Positions 19,688 to 28,680 of a DNA stretch of 64,000 nucleotides are shown piece by piece. This DNA comes from Bacillus renqingensis. GTDB taxonomy: Bacteria > Bacillota > Bacilli > Bacillales > Cytobacillaceae. The position numbers and the translations under genes are program-made. How positions within the stretch are numbered: the first letter of the stretch is position 1; each line of letters begins with the position of its first letter. The notes beneath the pieces were generated by a model that did no database searches, was not told the origin of the DNA, and saw only the letters and a list, made by a program, of their open reading frames with translations. The DNA lies in the NCBI RefSeq assembly GCF_016464375.1, contig NZ_JADDIU010000001.1, forward strand, positions 124,001 to 188,000. Direction: 5' to 3'.

Positions 19688-20463
19688 TGTATTTTCGATA
19701 GCAATGCCCTATTGTTCTGCCACGAGACATGGACGGGAAGGTCGAAGTATGTTGAAAGCTGTTCACTTGAGAGCATTTCGTGGGTATTTCCGGCTGCGAA
19801 TACTTGTCCTTCTTTTAGCAATAATGTTTTATTAAAAACAGGCAATATTTCTTCGATATGGTGGGTTACATAGATAATAGTCGGTGCGTTCCGTTTTGCT
19901 GCAATCTTTTCAATCGACTCCAGCAGTTTTTCTCGAGCAATGAAATCTAATCCATTTGTTGGCTCATCGAGTATTAGCAGCGATGGTTCAGCCATTAATG
20001 CCCGGGCTATTTGAACCCGCTGCCTCTCTCCTTGGGACAATGCTTCATATCTCCGGTTGGCATATTCGTGGCAGCCTAGCTCCTCAAGTAATGCTATTGC
20101 TTTCTTTCTCATTTCGTCTGTTGGGGTTTCATATAGACCAATGGAAGCAAATGCACCGCTTAATACTACCTCAAAGGCGTTATCGCTCGGATAAAACTTT
20201 TCCTGAATGGAAGAGGAAACAAAACCAATTTGTTTACGAAGCTTTTCACCCAGGTAGGTCTTACCAAATTCCATCCCAAGAACGGTTATCTTCCCTTTTG
20301 TTGGGAAATTATAAGCATTTAATAAATTTAAGATTGCTGTTTTCCCCGCCCCATTTAAACCAAATAACACCCAATGCTCCCCTTGATTAATTTTCCAGTT
20401 AATATGTTGTAAAATCCATTTCCCTTCACGTTTTAATGAAACATCCTCCAGATGCAATACCAT
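19666..20463 (-). CDS. YlmA-like ABC transporter ATP-binding protein
   Basis: A 265-aa ABC ATPase. Walker A is GLNGAGKTA, the signature is LSQGERQRVQIARA, Walker B is LLILDEPTNGLD, and the switch histidine is in VTHHIEE. It resembles B. subtilis YlmA and the ModF-type stand-alone ATPases; no permease is adjacent. The start is the ATG at 20463, preceded by GAGAGGGG; an upstream in-frame ATG at 20505 lacks a site. The last six residues (TVSGTM) and the stop are encoded by the palindromic repeat, so the natural C-terminus has probably been altered by repeat insertion. Confidence 0.88.
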   Translation of the reverse strand: MVLHLEDVSLKREGKWILQHINWKINQGEHWVLFGLNGAGKTAILNLLNAYNFPTKGKITVLGMEFGKTYLGEKLRKQIGFVSSSIQEKFYPSDNAFEVVLSGAFASIGLYETPTDEMRKKAIALLEELGCHEYANRRYEALSQGERQRVQIARALMAEPSLLILDEPTNGLDFIAREKLLESIEKIAAKRNAPTIIYVTHHIEEILPVFNKTLLLKEGQVFAAGNTHEMLSSEQLSTYFDLPVHVSWQNNRALLSKIQTVSGTM

Positions 20464-20592
20464 TGTTATTCCCCTCTCTATCCTTTTTATATTTGCAAAT
20501 TTCATTATTTATTAATAGTATCAGAAACTTTAAAAAATAAAAATAGAGGTGCCTATATTCTAGGCAGCCTCCTTGGCTCTAAATTTTTATCA

Positions 20593-21063
20593 TTATTCAT
20601 TATTATCTGCAAGTTTACGGTATTTTCCACTAAAATAAATCAGCGGCTCTGCATCCTCCAGGCGGATATCGATTACTTTCCCAATAAACAGCGTATGATC
20701 CCCCTCCACATGGGATGCTGATATGTCACAGGTGATCTGCGCTATTGCCCCCGGTAAGACAGGGACATTGCCCAGACGTTGAAAAACAACTTCTTGATAT
20801 TCTTTTACCTGTCCGGCAAAAATCATCGATAGCTCCTTCTGGTCCGCAGCTAAAATATTGACCGAAAACGTTTTGCTTTGCTTCATTTTTTCGAGCATTT
20901 GTGCTTTTTCAGCGATAGAGACAACCACCAGCTTTGGGTTAAGGGAAACCGACATAAAGGCATTTGCCGTCATCCCATGTACATTGCCGTCCACCTCAGT
21001 TGCAACCACTGTTACCCCTGTTGCAAATTTTCCCATGGCATTACGAAATTGACGATCCTCCAA
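20593..21063 (-). CDS. HpaC-like flavin reductase
   Basis: A 156-aa flavin reductase-like protein (split-barrel FMN-binding fold). The family motif FRNAMGKFATGVTVVA is at the N-terminus, and MTANAFMSVSLNPKLVVVSI and SVNILA follow. Such proteins use NADH to supply reduced flavin to HpaB-type oxygenases. The nearby HpaB homologue at 18198-19640 is the obvious partner, although it is on the opposite strand and separated by the ABC ATPase gene. The TTG at 21063 has AGAGGAG eight bases upstream and gives the family N-terminus; an ATG at 21093 is an alternative. Confidence 0.87.
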   Translation of the reverse strand: MEDRQFRNAMGKFATGVTVVATEVDGNVHGMTANAFMSVSLNPKLVVVSIAEKAQMLEKMKQSKTFSVNILAADQKELSMIFAGQVKEYQEVVFQRLGNVPVLPGAIAQITCDISASHVEGDHTLFIGKVIDIRLEDAEPLIYFSGKYRKLADNNE

Positions 21064-21205
21064 TTCAATAACTCCTCTCTGATTGCCATTCATTAAAGAC
21101 TATGTGCATCCTTTAGCTAAAATGATGTGTATATTACTTTATTTTTATAATAACCCAATATACACTAGAATAAGTAGTAATTGACCATAAAAAGAGGTGC
21201 AACCT

Positions 21206-21763
21206 TTGAAATTTCCTATTTTAGAGACAAAGAGACTGAAATTAATTGAAATTACCCATCAGCATATGGAATTCATTTTTAGTATCTTATCATTAGAAGA
21301 AGTAACAAAATACTACGGGACAGATCCATTCACATTACCGGCAGAGGCGACAAAGTTAATCGATGTACATCATAAAAACTTTTTAGAAAAGCGCGGGATT
21401 CGCTGGGGCATTAAATTGAAGGAAAATCAAAAAATTATTGGGACTATTGGCTTAAATGCCCTGCAGTTAAATAACAAACGAGCCGAGATTGGGTATGAAT
21501 TGCACCCTAAGTATTGGGGGAATGGCTTTGCTACTGAAGCATTAATGGAAGTGATTAGCTTTAGTTTTCAACAGTTGGAGTTACACCGGATTGGTGCCGT
21601 TGTATATCCTGAAAATACCGTATCGCTAAATCTTCTTAAAAAGATTGGCTTTACATGCGAAGGATTGCTCCGGGGATACATTTACCAAAATAAACAATCC
21701 AATGATACATACGTTTTATCATTATTAAAACGTGAATGGGAAAAAAGCCAGGGAAAATTGTAA
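21206..21763 (+). CDS. GNAT-family acetyltransferase (RimJ/RimL-like)
   Basis: A 185-aa GNAT protein. The acetyl-CoA-binding region is in IGYELHPKYWGNGFATEAL, followed by the helix with FQQLELHRIGAVVYPENTVSLNLLKKIGFTCEGLLR, the standard C-terminal motif of RimJ/RimL-type enzymes that acetylate protein N-termini or small amines. The TTG at 21206 is six bases after GAGGTG; the GTG at 21197 lies within that site. The substrate cannot be predicted. A single gene transcribed away from the reductase. Confidence 0.88.
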   Translation: MKFPILETKRLKLIEITHQHMEFIFSILSLEEVTKYYGTDPFTLPAEATKLIDVHHKNFLEKRGIRWGIKLKENQKIIGTIGLNALQLNNKRAEIGYELHPKYWGNGFATEALMEVISFSFQQLELHRIGAVVYPENTVSLNLLKKIGFTCEGLLRGYIYQNKQSNDTYVLSLLKREWEKSQGKL

Positions 21764-21772
21764 ACCTGGCCT

Positions 21773-21973
21773 TTATTCTTCAAAATAATTTTCAAATTCC
21801 TTCGGGTCTTTTATTTTCTCGTTTTGGTCATACGGGTTATGCTCCGTTACATTGTTTGGGTCAAGCTTTGTCTTGATCACTAACATCGGTCCAGACGGCC
21901 TTTCGGCAATCAAGCGATCGTTCAATCGATCATAATCAAGTATTTTTTTATTGCCTGGCTGCTTTGGTTCCAT
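21773..21973 (-). CDS. Small hypothetical protein
   Basis: A 66-aa soluble, charged protein starting MEPKQPGNKKILDYDRLN and ending PKEFENYFEE. It has a strong ribosome binding site (AAGGGAGG, followed by a spacer of about nine bases) and lies upstream of cotE's left end on the same strand. No domain is recognised. The good site and composition support a real gene. It is 9 bases from the convergent acetyltransferase gene. Confidence 0.65.
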   Translation of the reverse strand: MEPKQPGNKKILDYDRLNDRLIAERPSGPMLVIKTKLDPNNVTEHNPYDQNEKIKDPKEFENYFEE

Positions 21974-22026
21974 TCAATCTGCACCTCCCTTTATTAAGGT
22001 GCATATCTTTCGGGAAATCATTCAAA

Positions 22027-22057
22027 GAAAAAACTAGGAAGTAAAAACCTCCTAGTT
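22027..22057 (-). terminator. cotE terminator
   Basis: AACTAGGAGG and CTTCCTAGTT pair with one G-U and are followed by TTTTTC on the minus strand, directly after the cotE stop. Confidence 0.8.
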
Positions 22058-22060
22058 ACA

Positions 22061-22606
22061 TTACTCTTCTTCACCGCCAACTAAGAAATCCGGGTTTAGT
22101 TCTTCGAATTCCTCATCGTCAACGTCCATTCCCCAATCTTCATCCTCGTCCTTACAGCCCTCCGGATTGACTTTTACGCAAACCTTCGTCTCACCGATGA
22201 CTTCAACAAGGAATTCCCTTTCCACATGGACGATAATCCTGTTGCCGTTCGGGGAAATGATGGCTTCACAGGTATTTGGCTGCTGCAATACTTTTGCCAC
22301 AATTTCGTTATCATCCAGGCAGTCATTGTCACGATACTTTAATTTAATGACATCGGTATATTGTACACGTTCTGTCACGACCTCTGTTTTGGTATTATCA
22401 TTAAAAGAGTACCAAACGTTGATGTCGTATGAGCCATGAATCTCCACTGTTTTACCAACTTTTTTCGCGTTGTATTTATGGTTGATAACCCAACAGCCGA
22501 GTATGCTCGATGGATTATGTGCCGGGCTAATCGTATGATTGGACTGGGTATATTTGCGTCCTTTCGCGACTACGGCCTTGGTAATAATCTCTCTGTATTC
22601 TCCCAT
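22061..22606 (-). CDS. cotE: CotE, outer spore coat morphogenetic protein
   Basis: A 181-aa CotE, the same length as in B. subtilis. It starts [19 protein letters not shown], contains [20 protein letters not shown] and [15 protein letters not shown], and ends in an acidic tail (about 155-181). CotE forms a ring around the forespore and recruits outer coat proteins in the mother cell. AGGAGGG lies ten bases upstream of the ATG. A sigma-K-like promoter is visible upstream. In B. subtilis the next gene downstream is mutS; here the accessory segment separates them. Confidence 0.97.
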   Translation of the reverse strand: MGEYREIITKAVVAKGRKYTQSNHTISPAHNPSSILGCWVINHKYNAKKVGKTVEIHGSYDINVWYSFNDNTKTEVVTERVQYTDVIKLKYRDNDCLDDNEIVAKVLQQPNTCEAIISPNGNRIIVHVEREFLVEVIGETKVCVKVNPEGCKDEDEDWGMDVDDEEFEELNPDFLVGGEEE

Positions 22607-22639
22607 TTCGCGCGAACCCTCCTCATTTCTATTTCATTT

Positions 22640-22668
22640 CATCCTATGCGAATGTCTAGATTAGTGTG
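22640..22668 (-). promoter_or_regulatory. Candidate mother-cell (sigma-K-like) promoter of cotE
   Basis: On the minus strand CACA (22665-22668) and CATAGGATG (22640-22648) are 16 bases apart, resembling the sigma-K pattern AC-N16-CATANNNTA with one mismatch. B. subtilis cotE has sigma-E and sigma-K promoters. Confidence 0.45.
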
Positions 22669-22781
22669 AGTTTAAATTTTTCTAAAGGCAGGATAAATGT
22701 CTAGTCATGATTCATCTTATGCCGGATGAAAAGAGGTGTTCCTATAGGAGGTTTTATCTCATCTAGAGGGAGGTAATATAT

Positions 22782-22809
22782 AAAAACCAGGCTGAGAATA
22801 CAGCCTGGT
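22782..22809 (-). terminator. miaB-ymcA terminator
   Basis: ACCAGGCT and AGCCTGGT form a perfect 8-bp stem followed by TTTTTA on the minus strand, after the ymcA stop. Confidence 0.85.
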
Positions 22810-22817
22810 AAATACGA

Positions 22818-23270
22818 TTAATGTTTATGGTCACAATCCATATGACTTTCTCTGTCTCCGCGACTTTTAATGCTAGCACCTGTTTCCCCGCTCAATAGAT
22901 CGCCGCCAGTAGAGGTGATAATTTCATTGGTGACTGTATTGGAGATAGTTGACGCGATTAGTTGAAGCAATTCATTTACTTCGAGTTGCGATTGCTTAAA
23001 TTCCTGAACGATTGGAATTGCATCCAGTTCTTCTTCAATGGAAGCAATCTTTTCTTCTACCTTTTTTAGTGCTTCCCGTTTTCCATAATGCTGAAGATTA
23101 ACCGCTTGTTTTTGAAACCCTTTAATATCGGCAATCAATGCCTTAACCCTTGGATTTTCATGAATATGGGCTTCCGCTTTTTTAAAAAAATCCACTTCAT
23201 CCGTTTCGGCAATCATGCGTGCTAATTCTGCTGCACGAGCGACGATATCGTCTTTTGTATACTTCGCCAC
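22818..23270 (-). CDS. ymcA: YmcA (RicA), Y-complex subunit
   Basis: A 150-aa helical protein of the YlbF/YmcA family, starting MAKYTKDDIVARAAELARMI, with the core FKKAEAHIHENPRVKALIADIKGFQKQAVNLQHYGK. In B. subtilis YmcA, YlbF and YaaT form the Ric complex, which carries Fe-S clusters, acts with RNase Y in mRNA processing and promotes sporulation, competence and biofilms. The C-terminal end has a Cys/His cluster (MDCDHKH). It begins one base after the miaB stop, so they are co-transcribed. RNase Y is encoded nearby at 29737. Confidence 0.94.
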   Translation of the reverse strand: MAKYTKDDIVARAAELARMIAETDEVDFFKKAEAHIHENPRVKALIADIKGFQKQAVNLQHYGKREALKKVEEKIASIEEELDAIPIVQEFKQSQLEVNELLQLIASTISNTVTNEIITSTGGDLLSGETGASIKSRGDRESHMDCDHKH

Positions 23271-23271
23271 T

Positions 23272-24816
23272 TTATTTCACCTCTGCTGGTTCAAATTCTT
23301 CCACCATTTCTCCGTTTAATGACCACGTTTTCGCTTCAGTAATTTTCACTTTGACAATCTTACCGATGGCTGATTTTGGTCCAATAAAGTTTACAAGCTT
23401 GTTTTTCGTTGTGTAACCTGCTAAAACGTCGGGGTTGTTCTTGCTTTCCCCATCCACTAAGACTTCGACAATTTGACCCTCGTATTTCTTCATCGCTTCT
23501 GCGGAAAGCTCGTTTACAAGATTATTTAAACGCTGCAAGCGCTCCTTCTTTACCTCCATTGGAACATTGTCTTCCATTTTGGCGGCAGGTGTACCTTCCC
23601 GCGGTGAATAAATAAAGGTATAGGCAGTTTCATAGCCTACTTCACGGTAAAGCGACAGGGTTTCTTCAAATTGCTCATCTGTTTCATTTGGATATCCTAC
23701 AATAATATCCGTTGTTAATGAAACATTCGGAATTGCCGCTTTGATCTTTCTTACAAGCTCCAAATATTGTTCTCTTGTATATTTACGAGCCATAATTTTC
23801 AGCACTTCTGTTGACCCCGATTGTACCGGCAGATGAATATGATCCATTAGGTTGCCGCCTTTTGCAAGGACTTCAATAAGGTGGTCATCAAAATCACGTG
23901 GATGGCTTGTCGTAAACCGGACACGAGGAATATCGATTTTTCGAATTTCGTCCATTAAATCCCCAAGACCATACTGAATATCAGTGAAATCTTTCCCGTA
24001 AGCATTCACATTTTGCCCAAGAAGGGTAATCTCTTTATAGCCTTGTGCTGCTAATTGACGAACCTCCTGGATAATTTCCTCGGGACGGCGGCTGCGCTCT
24101 TTTCCGCGGGTATAAGGGACAATACAATACGTACAGAATTTATCACAACCGTACATTATATTAACCCATGCCTTAATATGACCGAGACGTTCTTTTGGAA
24201 GGTTCTCAATCACATCCCCTTCCTTAGACCATACTTCAACCACCATCTCTTTAGACATATAGGCTTCATTTAAAATTGCTGGCAGACGGTGAATATTATG
24301 GGTTCCAAAAATTATATCAACATGTTGATACGTTTTTAAAATTTTATTAACGACTGACTCTTCTTGGGACATACAGCCGCAGACACCTAGAAGCAAATCC
24401 GGCTTCTCCATTTTTAATGCCTTCAAATGACCAAGCTCGCCAAATACCTTGTTTTCTGCATTCTCACGAATGGCACAAGTGTTGAGCAGAATAACATTGG
24501 CATCCTCTGTGCGATCCGTTGGTTCATAGCCCAGTGCTAAAAAGATTCCGGCCATTACTTCTGTATCATGCTCGTTCATTTGACAACCGTACGTACGGAT
24601 GTAAAACTTACGGCCCTTTCCCATTCCTTTGAATTGTTCAGGAATCGTAAAGTCATGATGATACTGTACCTCTTCTTTGCCGCGTTTTTTTGCGTCCTTT
24701 AAAGAAGGTGGTGTGATAACTTGTGTAAAGTATTTACTATAATCCTTTACGGATTTTTTGTCCGAAGAATTAGCAGTATCTACTTGCATGTTCTCTAAAC
24801 GTTGTTTTTCATTCAT
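23272..24816 (-). CDS. miaB: MiaB, tRNA methylthiotransferase
   Basis: A 514-aa radical SAM enzyme that adds a methylthio group to i6A37 of tRNA. The N-terminal UPF0004 domain has [15 protein letters not shown] and [10 protein letters not shown] cluster cysteines. The radical SAM motif is CDKFCTYC, followed by [10 protein letters not shown] and TSHPRDF. A TRAM domain lies at the C-terminus ([12 protein letters not shown] onward). The N-terminal extension before residue 65 is typical of Bacillus MiaB. The ATG at 24816 follows AAAGGGG by eleven bases; ATG 24840 lacks a site. It acts on the product of MiaA (7551-8516). Confidence 0.97.
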   Translation of the reverse strand: MNEKQRLENMQVDTANSSDKKSVKDYSKYFTQVITPPSLKDAKKRGKEEVQYHHDFTIPEQFKGMGKGRKFYIRTYGCQMNEHDTEVMAGIFLALGYEPTDRTEDANVILLNTCAIRENAENKVFGELGHLKALKMEKPDLLLGVCGCMSQEESVVNKILKTYQHVDIIFGTHNIHRLPAILNEAYMSKEMVVEVWSKEGDVIENLPKERLGHIKAWVNIMYGCDKFCTYCIVPYTRGKERSRRPEEIIQEVRQLAAQGYKEITLLGQNVNAYGKDFTDIQYGLGDLMDEIRKIDIPRVRFTTSHPRDFDDHLIEVLAKGGNLMDHIHLPVQSGSTEVLKIMARKYTREQYLELVRKIKAAIPNVSLTTDIIVGYPNETDEQFEETLSLYREVGYETAYTFIYSPREGTPAAKMEDNVPMEVKKERLQRLNNLVNELSAEAMKKYEGQIVEVLVDGESKNNPDVLAGYTTKNKLVNFIGPKSAIGKIVKVKITEAKTWSLNGEMVEEFEPAEVK

Positions 24817-24870
24817 GTATGAAATAACCCCTTTCTTCATAAAATAAGAACATTATTTTTTACTTAAAGT

Positions 24871-25087
24871 AAGAAAAGCGCAAGGCGCCCGTCTAGCGGC
24901 GACAAGCACAAGGCGAGCCGGCGCTAGAAGGCTGTTCTTTAGCCTTCTTGAGGACCCGCTTGTGAGCTCGAGCCGCTGGCGCCTCCTCGAAAAAGCTTTC
25001 GCTTTTCCTTCGTGCGATGCTGATGCTGCCGAAGCTTTCCTTGTGGAGCTGGACAATTCTCAAAGTCGAAAATTTTATACTTTCTTA
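24871..25087. repeat. Dispersed repeat family A, longest copy
   Basis: A 217-bp intergenic element in two modules. The left module (about 24871-24985) has an inverted repeat around GGCTGTTCTTTAGCC and matches 28696-28815. The right module (about 24985-25087: CTCCTCGAAAAAGC to AAAGTCGAAAATTTT) matches 5958-6094 and 60663-60784. A 67-codon open frame crosses it but is Arg/Ser-rich repeat translation, not a gene. Confidence 0.85.
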
Positions 25088-25165
25088 CCTTTAAAAAGTC
25101 TTTATCTGCACATTATTATAGTATAAAGGTTTCATTCCTTGAAAACAATAGTAATTGAAACGACG

Positions 25166-25200
25166 TTAAAAATCCCGGGAACCAAATGACTCCCGGGATT
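25166..25200 (-). terminator. korAB terminator
   Basis: AATCCCGGGA and TCCCGGGATT form a perfect 10-bp stem followed by TTTTAAC on the minus strand, 12 bases after korB. Confidence 0.85.
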
Positions 25201-25211
25201 CTCTATTTTTA

Positions 25212-26078
25212 TTACATAAACTCAGCAACTAATTTATCAAAGTGCTCTTGGTTCAGATTAAGGTCTGATTCTGTTAATGGCGTTTCAGAATAGCCATGAA
25301 CCAAGTCTTGATAAGAAGGATGATCTACATTTTGATAAATAAGACCCGTTACAAGGCTATTATGTTTCATTAATGTTTGCATCGCCATTTCGCGATTTGA
25401 TGGATCATATCCTTCAACATCACTTAATTTTGTCAGGTTTTCTTTAAACCAATCATACGTATTAATCTTATTATACGTTACACATGGGCTGAAAACGTTA
25501 ATTAATGAAAAACCTTTGTGTTTAATGCCGGCTTCAATTAATGAAACAAGGTCTTTTAAATCCGTCGAAAAGCTTTGAGCAACAAATGTAGCTCCTGCTG
25601 TTAAAGCCATTTCCATTGGTGAAATTGCTTGTTCAATGGATCCCATTGGCGTAGATTTTGTTTTGAAACCTACTGCCGAACGTGGAGATGTTTGACCTTT
25701 CGTTAACCCATAGATTTGGTTATCCATGACAATATAGGTAATATCAATATTTCGTCGGATAGAGTGAATCGTGTGAGCCATTCCAATTGCATAGCCATCC
25801 CCATCACCGCCAGAGGCGATAACCGTTAAGTCACGATTGGCCATTTTAACCCCCTGGGCAATCGGAAGCGAACGTCCGTGGATCCCATGGAAGCCGTAAG
25901 AATTAATATAACCAGAAATACGTCCAGAGCAGCCGATACCAGATATGACAGCTAGTTTTTCCGGCTCTAAGCCAACATTTGCTGCTGCACGTTGAATGGC
26001 TGCTTGTACAGAGAAGTCACCACAGCCAGGGCACCAGTTCGGTTTTACATCATTTCGAAAATCTTTAAAGGTGGCCAT
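25212..26078 (-). CDS. korB: 2-oxoacid:ferredoxin oxidoreductase, beta subunit
   Basis: A 288-aa TPP-binding subunit. CPGCGDFSV and SGIGCSGRISGY near the N-terminus carry cluster and TPP-contact residues. The diphosphate motif is SGGDGDGYAIGMAHTIHSIRRNIDITYIVMDNQIYGLTKGQTSP. With KorA it oxidises a 2-oxoacid (2-oxoglutarate or pyruvate) with CoA and ferredoxin. The substrate cannot be decided from sequence. The start immediately follows the korA stop, so they are translationally linked. Confidence 0.93.
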   Translation of the reverse strand: MATFKDFRNDVKPNWCPGCGDFSVQAAIQRAAANVGLEPEKLAVISGIGCSGRISGYINSYGFHGIHGRSLPIAQGVKMANRDLTVIASGGDGDGYAIGMAHTIHSIRRNIDITYIVMDNQIYGLTKGQTSPRSAVGFKTKSTPMGSIEQAISPMEMALTAGATFVAQSFSTDLKDLVSLIEAGIKHKGFSLINVFSPCVTYNKINTYDWFKENLTKLSDVEGYDPSNREMAMQTLMKHNSLVTGLIYQNVDHPSYQDLVHGYSETPLTESDLNLNQEHFDKLVAEFM

Positions 26079-27815
26079 TTAGAACAACTCCTTACATTTT
26101 GAATGAACTTCGTGAGGAAGGAATGGGTTTCCATCATATTTAACAAACTTTGTAATTTTTTCAGCATAGCCAACATTCATTTTCACAATATTCGCCAATT
26201 GACCTGTTGCATTATTTTCAACAACAATGACTTTCTTCGCCGAACGAACAAGCGGGAGAAGTTCATCAGTTGGGAATGGGTGAATCAACCGTATTTGTGC
26301 ATGATTTACTTTCAATCCATCCTTTTCTAAACGGCCCATTGCTTCTTCAATGACACCACGAGTAGAATTGAAGCCGACAATTAATAGATCTGCATCCTCA
26401 TGTGGTGCATTTTTATACACAGGGGTGTTAAATCGAATATGTTCAACTTTACGTAACCGCTTATTCATTTGTGCAATCCGATTTTCAGCAGCTTCAGAAG
26501 GTTTACCCGTTTCGGCATGCTCAACACCGGTAACATGGTGAATCCCATTCTTTACCCCAGGAATGGTCCGTGGTGAAATACCATCTTCTGTTATTTCGTA
26601 ACGTTTGAAATAACCTTTGTTCGGAATCTCTGGAAGTCCTTCGGTTACCAGTTTGCCGCGGCGAATTTCAACTTTAGAGAAATCAAGCGGTTCAACTGTT
26701 TGTTTTCCCAATGATAATTGAAGGTCAGATAGAACAATAACCGGACATTGATATTCTTCTGCAAGGTTAAATGCCTCAGCAGTATCATAGAACGCTTCTT
26801 CAACAGTACTTGGGGCAATAACAATCTTTGGAATTTCACCATGAGTACTATAGATCATTGCCATTAAGTCAGATTGTTCTTGTTTTGTTGGCAGACCCGT
26901 TGATGGACCGCCACGTTGTGTGTCAACAATAACAAGTGGCACTTCTGTGATACCTGATAAGCCTATTGCTTCTGTTTTTAATGATAATCCTGGTCCTGAA
27001 GAAGCTGTAAGTGCACGAACTCCGCCATAGCTTGCACCAATAGCCATTGTACAGGCCGCAATTTCATCTTCCGTTTGGATAACTGTACCGCCTAGTGCTG
27101 GTAACTTCTTAATTAAATATTCCATAATATCCGACGCTGGTGTAATTGGATAGGCAGCCATGAAACGACAGCCACCAGCTAGTGCACCCAGGGCAATGGC
27201 ATCATTTCCAATCATGAACATACGGTGTTTACCATCTGCTTTTTCAAGCTGCATCGTTGGCAGATTTCCGTCCATTTTTTCCTTTGTATAGTTATAACCG
27301 GCTTTAATGGCGTCCATGTTTTTCGCAACAACCTGGTCACCTTTTTTTCCAAATATTTCACGAACTACTTCTTCAAACACTTGAATATCTAAATCCAAAA
27401 CAGCTGAAGTTGCACCGATGGCTACCATATTTTTCATTAAGGATGTCCCTAGTTCTGTAGCAATTTCTGTAAATGGAACTGCATATAATGAGCTTTCGGT
27501 GTCTTCTGGCTTTTTCGGGTTAAATTTTGCGTCAGCAAGGATTACTCCATTGCTATGTAACTCTTTGTAGTTTAAATCAATAGTTTCTTGATCAAACGCT
27601 ACAAGGATATCTAAATCATCAGAAATCGTACGAACCTGTGTCGTACTTACTCTGATTTTGTTATTGGTATGACCACCTTTAATACGTGATGAAAAGTGAC
27701 GATAACCATACAAGTAATACCCCAGGCGATTTAGAGCAATTGCAAAGATTTCCCCAGTGCTTTCAATACCTTCCCCTTGTTGTCCGCCAACTTTCCAAGA
27801 AAGTTGATTGATCAT
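26079..27815 (-). CDS. korA: 2-oxoacid:ferredoxin oxidoreductase, fused gamma-alpha subunit
   Basis: A 578-aa subunit. The N-terminal gamma domain (about 1-180) starts MINQLSWKVGGQQGEGIESTG. The alpha domain begins near 200 with GNDAIALGALAGGCRFMAAYPITPAS, followed by AIGASYGGVRALTASSGPGLSLKTE and the RGGPSTGLPT loop. The ATG at 27815 follows AAGGGGTG by seven bases; the ATG at 27878 is in frame but lacks a site. The two subunits resemble the KorAB pairs of other Bacillaceae at this spoVS-miaB position. No ferredoxin gene is adjacent. Confidence 0.93.
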   Translation of the reverse strand: MINQLSWKVGGQQGEGIESTGEIFAIALNRLGYYLYGYRHFSSRIKGGHTNNKIRVSTTQVRTISDDLDILVAFDQETIDLNYKELHSNGVILADAKFNPKKPEDTESSLYAVPFTEIATELGTSLMKNMVAIGATSAVLDLDIQVFEEVVREIFGKKGDQVVAKNMDAIKAGYNYTKEKMDGNLPTMQLEKADGKHRMFMIGNDAIALGALAGGCRFMAAYPITPASDIMEYLIKKLPALGGTVIQTEDEIAACTMAIGASYGGVRALTASSGPGLSLKTEAIGLSGITEVPLVIVDTQRGGPSTGLPTKQEQSDLMAMIYSTHGEIPKIVIAPSTVEEAFYDTAEAFNLAEEYQCPVIVLSDLQLSLGKQTVEPLDFSKVEIRRGKLVTEGLPEIPNKGYFKRYEITEDGISPRTIPGVKNGIHHVTGVEHAETGKPSEAAENRIAQMNKRLRKVEHIRFNTPVYKNAPHEDADLLIVGFNSTRGVIEEAMGRLEKDGLKVNHAQIRLIHPFPTDELLPLVRSAKKVIVVENNATGQLANIVKMNVGYAEKITKFVKYDGNPFLPHEVHSKCKELF

Positions 27816-28213
27816 TAACTTACACCCCTTTGGATATGTAAAAAATAAGTAACTTTTAGTCATGTCTAAGTGTAGCACTTTTCCGAGTAAATCACTAGTT
27901 ATTATTAATTTGTTTAAGATAGGTAAAATACTAGAATAAGGACTACATACTAAACGCTTTCAATTCTAGACCTATGTATAAAAAAATGCAACCCTTTCAG
28001 GCGAATTATTGTCTAAAATATGAATATTTTTTCATTATTTCAAATCCATACTTTTCCGGCAACGAAATTCATTAAAAAAACAAGCTATTTCCTGTATTCT
28101 TAAATATTTTTACGATAAAAAAGTTAGTGCGTTTCCATCAGTATTTTTATAGTAAGATAATATTTTTTGATTTTAAATTTCTAAAAAAGGGAGGTATTGT
28201 AGTTAATACAAGA
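27816..28213. other. Intergenic region between spoVS terminator and korA
   Basis: About 400 bases of AT-rich sequence without a coding frame I can support. It must hold the korA promoter. I see no conserved leader or riboswitch. Confidence 0.6.
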
Positions 28214-28243
28214 TAAAAAAACCTGCTTGATTTAACAAACAGG
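28214..28243 (-). terminator. spoVS terminator
   Basis: CCTGTTTG and CAAGCAGG pair (one G-U) and are followed by TTTTTTTA on the minus strand. Confidence 0.8.
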
Positions 28244-28297
28244 CAGATACTCTTTATTATCGTTTATTTTCCACATAAGCAGCCTGGATTTTCCGGC

Positions 28298-28558
28298 TTA
28301 ACGTGGTTCTACGATTAACTTAATAGCTGTGCGTTCTTCCCCGTCAATTAAAATATCGGTAAACGCCGGGACGCAGATCAAATCAACTCCGCTAGGTGCT
28401 ACAAACCCTCGAGCAATGGCTACTGCCTTTACGGCTTGATTTAATGCACCCGCACCAATTGCCTGTATTTCTGCCGCACCTCTTTCACGCAGAACTCCGG
28501 CAAGTGCACCAGCTACAGAATTAGGATTAGATTTTGCTGAAACTTTTAATATTTCCAT
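28298..28558 (-). CDS. spoVS: SpoVS, stage V sporulation protein S
   Basis: An 86-aa protein, the standard SpoVS length, starting MEILKVSAKSNPNSVAGALAG and containing IGAGALNQAVKAVAIARGFVAPSG. It has an Alba-like fold and is required for spore coat assembly and septation control in B. subtilis, but its biochemical role is not known. A GGGGGAG site precedes the ATG. It is a single gene with its own terminator. A composite repeat lies upstream. Confidence 0.96.
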   Translation of the reverse strand: MEILKVSAKSNPNSVAGALAGVLRERGAAEIQAIGAGALNQAVKAVAIARGFVAPSGVDLICVPAFTDILIDGEERTAIKLIVEPR

Positions 28559-28680
28559 TCCTAGCTCCCCCTTGTAAAATCCCGATTCGCATGAGCAGTT
28601 TCATGGATAAATCAGGTATATAACATTCCACTGCTACTATATTCAAGAAACAATCGACATATTCCGGCTTGGACAAAAAA

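Noticed and set aside
24853-25056. 67-aa Arg/Ser-rich open frame
   Set aside because: It is a translation of a family A repeat, with no ribosome binding site.
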